Shown here in pieces: positions 6,252-7,231 of a DNA stretch of 7,231 nucleotides. The notes under the pieces were generated by a model that saw nothing but the letters and a program-made list of their open reading frames with translations, ran no database searches and was not told the DNA's origin. Made by a program: the position numbers and the translations under genes. Source of the DNA: Chloroflexota bacterium (GTDB lineage Bacteria; Chloroflexota; Anaerolineae; UBA1429); contig JAAZBY010000102.1 in assembly GCA_012513595.1 (NCBI GenBank), forward strand, positions 1-7,231, given 5' to 3'. How positions within the stretch are numbered: the stretch's first letter is position 1; each line of letters starts with the position of its first letter.

Positions 6252-6295
6252 AGGGGAGAAGAAGGACAGGAGAAGAAGGACAGGATTTACAGGAT
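6252..6295. repeat. Partial ACAGGATT-type repeat copy with a 14-bp tandem duplication (copy B)
   Basis: AGAAGAAGGACAGG occurs twice in perfect tandem (6257-6270 and 6271-6284), followed by ATTTACAGGAT. The stretch after it, ATCGTCGGATTGGGTTG (6294-6310), resembles ATTGCCGGACTGGGCTG in copy C, which starts about 100 nt further on, so the two are diverged copies of one element. Copy B lacks a recognisable right (inverted) arm and looks like a half element. Confidence 0.75.
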
Positions 6296-6356
6296 CGTCG
6301 GATTGGGTTGACCCGAGCGGTGGCGTGGCGGGCGACGGGATCGCCAGAGGGGGAGG

Positions 6357-6520
6357 AGAAGAAGGACAGGATGGACAGGATTCACAGGATTGCCGGACTG
6401 GGCTGGCCTTGGGGTCGGGTGCGCGGTACGTGACACAGCCGACTCTCGAGCAAAGGGGCAATCAGGAAATCCTCTGAATCCTGTCAATCCTGTGAGTCCC
6501 GTCAATCCTGCCCTTCCTCT
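6357..6520. repeat. ACAGGATT-type long inverted repeat (copy C)
   Basis: The left arm at 6357-6392 (AGAAGAAGGACAGG, then GACAGGATT and CACAGGATT units) pairs with the right arm at 6485-6520 over 36 positions with five mismatches, enclosing a 92-nt loop of ordinary composition. The arms contain the same ACAGGATT core as copy A, and both carry the order CACAGGATTG. No open frame with transposase character lies inside, so it is a non-coding repeat. It sits upstream of the hydrolase promoter, on the far side from the gene. Confidence 0.82.
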
Positions 6521-6553
6521 CCATCTTGTCCCCGCGCAGGGGCGGGGGGAGGG

Positions 6554-6582
6554 TTGACGGGGAGGGGTGGTGTGCCTAGAAT
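6554..6582 (+). promoter_or_regulatory. Predicted sigma-70-type promoter of the alpha/beta hydrolase gene
   Basis: The -35 box is TTGACG (6554-6559), the spacer 17 nt and the -10 box TAGAAT (6577-6582). Each box is one base from consensus, the best promoter match in the window. Transcription would start near 6589, giving a leader of about 59 nt that begins with a GC-rich stem-loop. Prediction only. Confidence 0.68.
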
Positions 6583-6591
6583 CGGGCGAGT

Positions 6592-6616
6592 GCGCGGGGC
6601 CGACCGGTCCCCGCGC
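6592..6616 (+). promoter_or_regulatory. GC-rich palindrome/stem-loop at the 5' end of the hydrolase leader
   Basis: GCGCGGGG (6592-6599) and CCCCGCGC (6609-6616) form a perfect 8-bp inverted repeat around a 9-nt loop. The 8-bp palindrome GACCGGTC (6602-6609) occupies the centre and overlaps the right arm by one base. It begins within a few bases of the predicted transcription start, so it may be a 5' mRNA stabilising hairpin or a binding site for a dimeric repressor. Chance occurrence in GC-rich DNA is possible. Confidence 0.45.
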
Positions 6617-6647
6617 CGCGGAGTATACCCAGCAAGGAACGCCGACG

Positions 6648-7231
6648 ATGATCAGGCCGGAAGAGATGGACTTTTTATACGCCGAGGACCTGGCGATCTC
6701 ACACGAGACGCTCACCTACCACACCCACGACGGGCTCAGCCTGTTCGGGCAGGTGTGGGCCCCGCGCGGGGACCTGCCCCGCGCCGTGGTCTGCCTGGTG
6801 CACGGCTTTGGCGAGCACTGCTCGCGGTACGAGGAGCTGGCCCGCTACCTCGCCGAGCGGCGCTACGCCCTCTTTACCTACGACCAGCGCGGCCATGGGC
6901 ACTCGGAAGGGCCGCGCGGCGACTTTCCCAGCTTTGACGCGCTCCTGAGCGACATCGGCCTGCCCCTGACGGAGGCCAAGCGCCGCTACGGAGACACGCC
7001 CCGCTTCCTCTATGGGCACTCTTTCGGCGGCACGCAGGTGCTGAACTATTGCCTGCGGCGGGAGTCTCAGTTGGCCGGGGTGGTCGCCTCGGCGCCCTGG
7101 CTGCGGCTGGCCTTTGCGCCGCCCCGCTGGAAGCGCTCGCTGGCCACGCTGGTTGGGCGCCTGTGGCCGGGGTTCACCATGGCCACCGAGCTCGAGCACG
7201 CCCACATGTCGCACGACGAGGAGATCGTGGC
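6648..7231 (+). CDS. Alpha/beta hydrolase, monoacylglycerol-lipase-like (Hydrolase_4/S33 type), C-terminus cut by window edge
   Basis: The first 194 residues of a serine hydrolase resembling bacterial and eukaryotic monoacylglycerol lipases and lysophospholipases, which release fatty acids from monoglycerides or lysolipids. Seen in order are the opening strand SHETLTYHTHDGLSLFGQVW, the oxyanion-hole motif VHGFGEHCSRYEELARYLAE (51-70), the YDQRGHGHSEGPRGDFPSF turn (78-96), which is very characteristic of this group, and the nucleophile elbow GHSFGG with Ser125. The catalytic Asp and His should be in the missing part. No signal peptide or membrane anchor is present, so it is probably cytoplasmic. 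The ATG at 6648 has AAGGAA eight bases upstream and fits the family start; an in-frame ATG at 6666 is a less likely alternative. It is transcribed away from the rest of the window from its own promoter. An esterase with another small ester substrate cannot be excluded. Confidence 0.93.
   Translation, partial: MIRPEEMDFLYAEDLAISHETLTYHTHDGLSLFGQVWAPRGDLPRAVVCLVHGFGEHCSRYEELARYLAERRYALFTYDQRGHGHSEGPRGDFPSFDALLSDIGLPLTEAKRRYGDTPRFLYGHSFGGTQVLNYCLRRESQLAGVVASAPWLRLAFAPPRWKRSLATLVGRLWPGFTMATELEHAHMSHDEEIV

Larger units (their letters stand above)
6163..6647. other. Divergent intergenic region with two promoters and repeat DNA
   Basis: This 485-nt region separates the 484-residue gene (minus) from the hydrolase gene (plus). 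It holds a minus-strand promoter near one edge, a plus-strand promoter near the other, and two related ACAGGATT repeat copies between them. Open frames that cross it contain the repeats, run antisense to the flanking genes and show no homology, so I see no protein gene here. I also see no tRNA cloverleaf or recognisable riboswitch. Confidence 0.75.

Noticed and set aside
6252..6520. Possible CRISPR array, because of repeated short units
   Set aside because: The units are 9 nt long, contiguous and inverted, with no regular unique spacers and no cas genes nearby.
6287..6715. Minus-strand open frame of 142 residues across the divergent region
   Set aside because: It is largely a translation of the ACAGGATT arrays and extends antisense into the hydrolase gene; it has no motif and lies on the wrong side of both promoters.

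Overview
The window is a GC-rich stretch of bacterial chromosome with densely packed genes and no sign of phage, plasmid or insertion-sequence genes. The best guess for the host is a member of the Chloroflexota (Anaerolineae/Caldilineae type). This rests on a lipoprotein with a Thr/Pro-rich linker and an NBR1-like Ig domain, a small DUF2007 protein, and intergenic repeat families of a kind I associate with that phylum. It is an inference from gene style, since no rRNA or other phylogenetic marker is present.

There are eight genes in three probable transcription units. Unit 1 (minus strand, 2420 down to beyond position 1) encodes the NBR1-Ig lipoprotein, an alginate-lyase-like (alpha/alpha) toroid protein and an AXE1-family acetyl esterase cut by the left edge. 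It is preceded by a good sigma-70-type promoter (TTGCCG, 17 nt, TATAGT) at 2478-2506. Unit 2 (minus strand, 6162 down to 2691) encodes a 484-residue protein I cannot name, a CorA-type metal ion channel, a HIT-family protein and a DUF2007 protein. A TTGATG, 17 nt, TACACT promoter precedes it at 6207-6235. Unit 3 (plus strand, 6648 to beyond the right edge) encodes an alpha/beta hydrolase of the monoacylglycerol-lipase type, behind a TTGACG, 17 nt, TAGAAT promoter at 6554-6582.

Unit 1 and the first gene of unit 2 suggest handling of acetylated or acidic saccharides: an esterase, a lyase-fold protein, and an unknown protein that looks like a helical toroid followed by a beta-rich domain. None of the three has an evident signal peptide, so they probably act in the cytoplasm on imported oligosaccharides. 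CorA, HIT and DUF2007 look like housekeeping genes, and their shared transcript does not prove a shared job.

The intergenic DNA is the least ordinary part. Arrays built on an ACAGGATT core, arranged as long imperfect inverted repeats, sit between units 1 and 2 (2533-2655) and in the divergent region between units 2 and 3 (6252-6520). A different GC-rich hairpin repeat lies between corA and the HIT gene (3517-3563). I did not find a defence system, CRISPR array or other clearly new multigene system. The best leads are the unnamed 484-residue protein, the lyase-like protein with altered catalytic motifs, and the repeat family.
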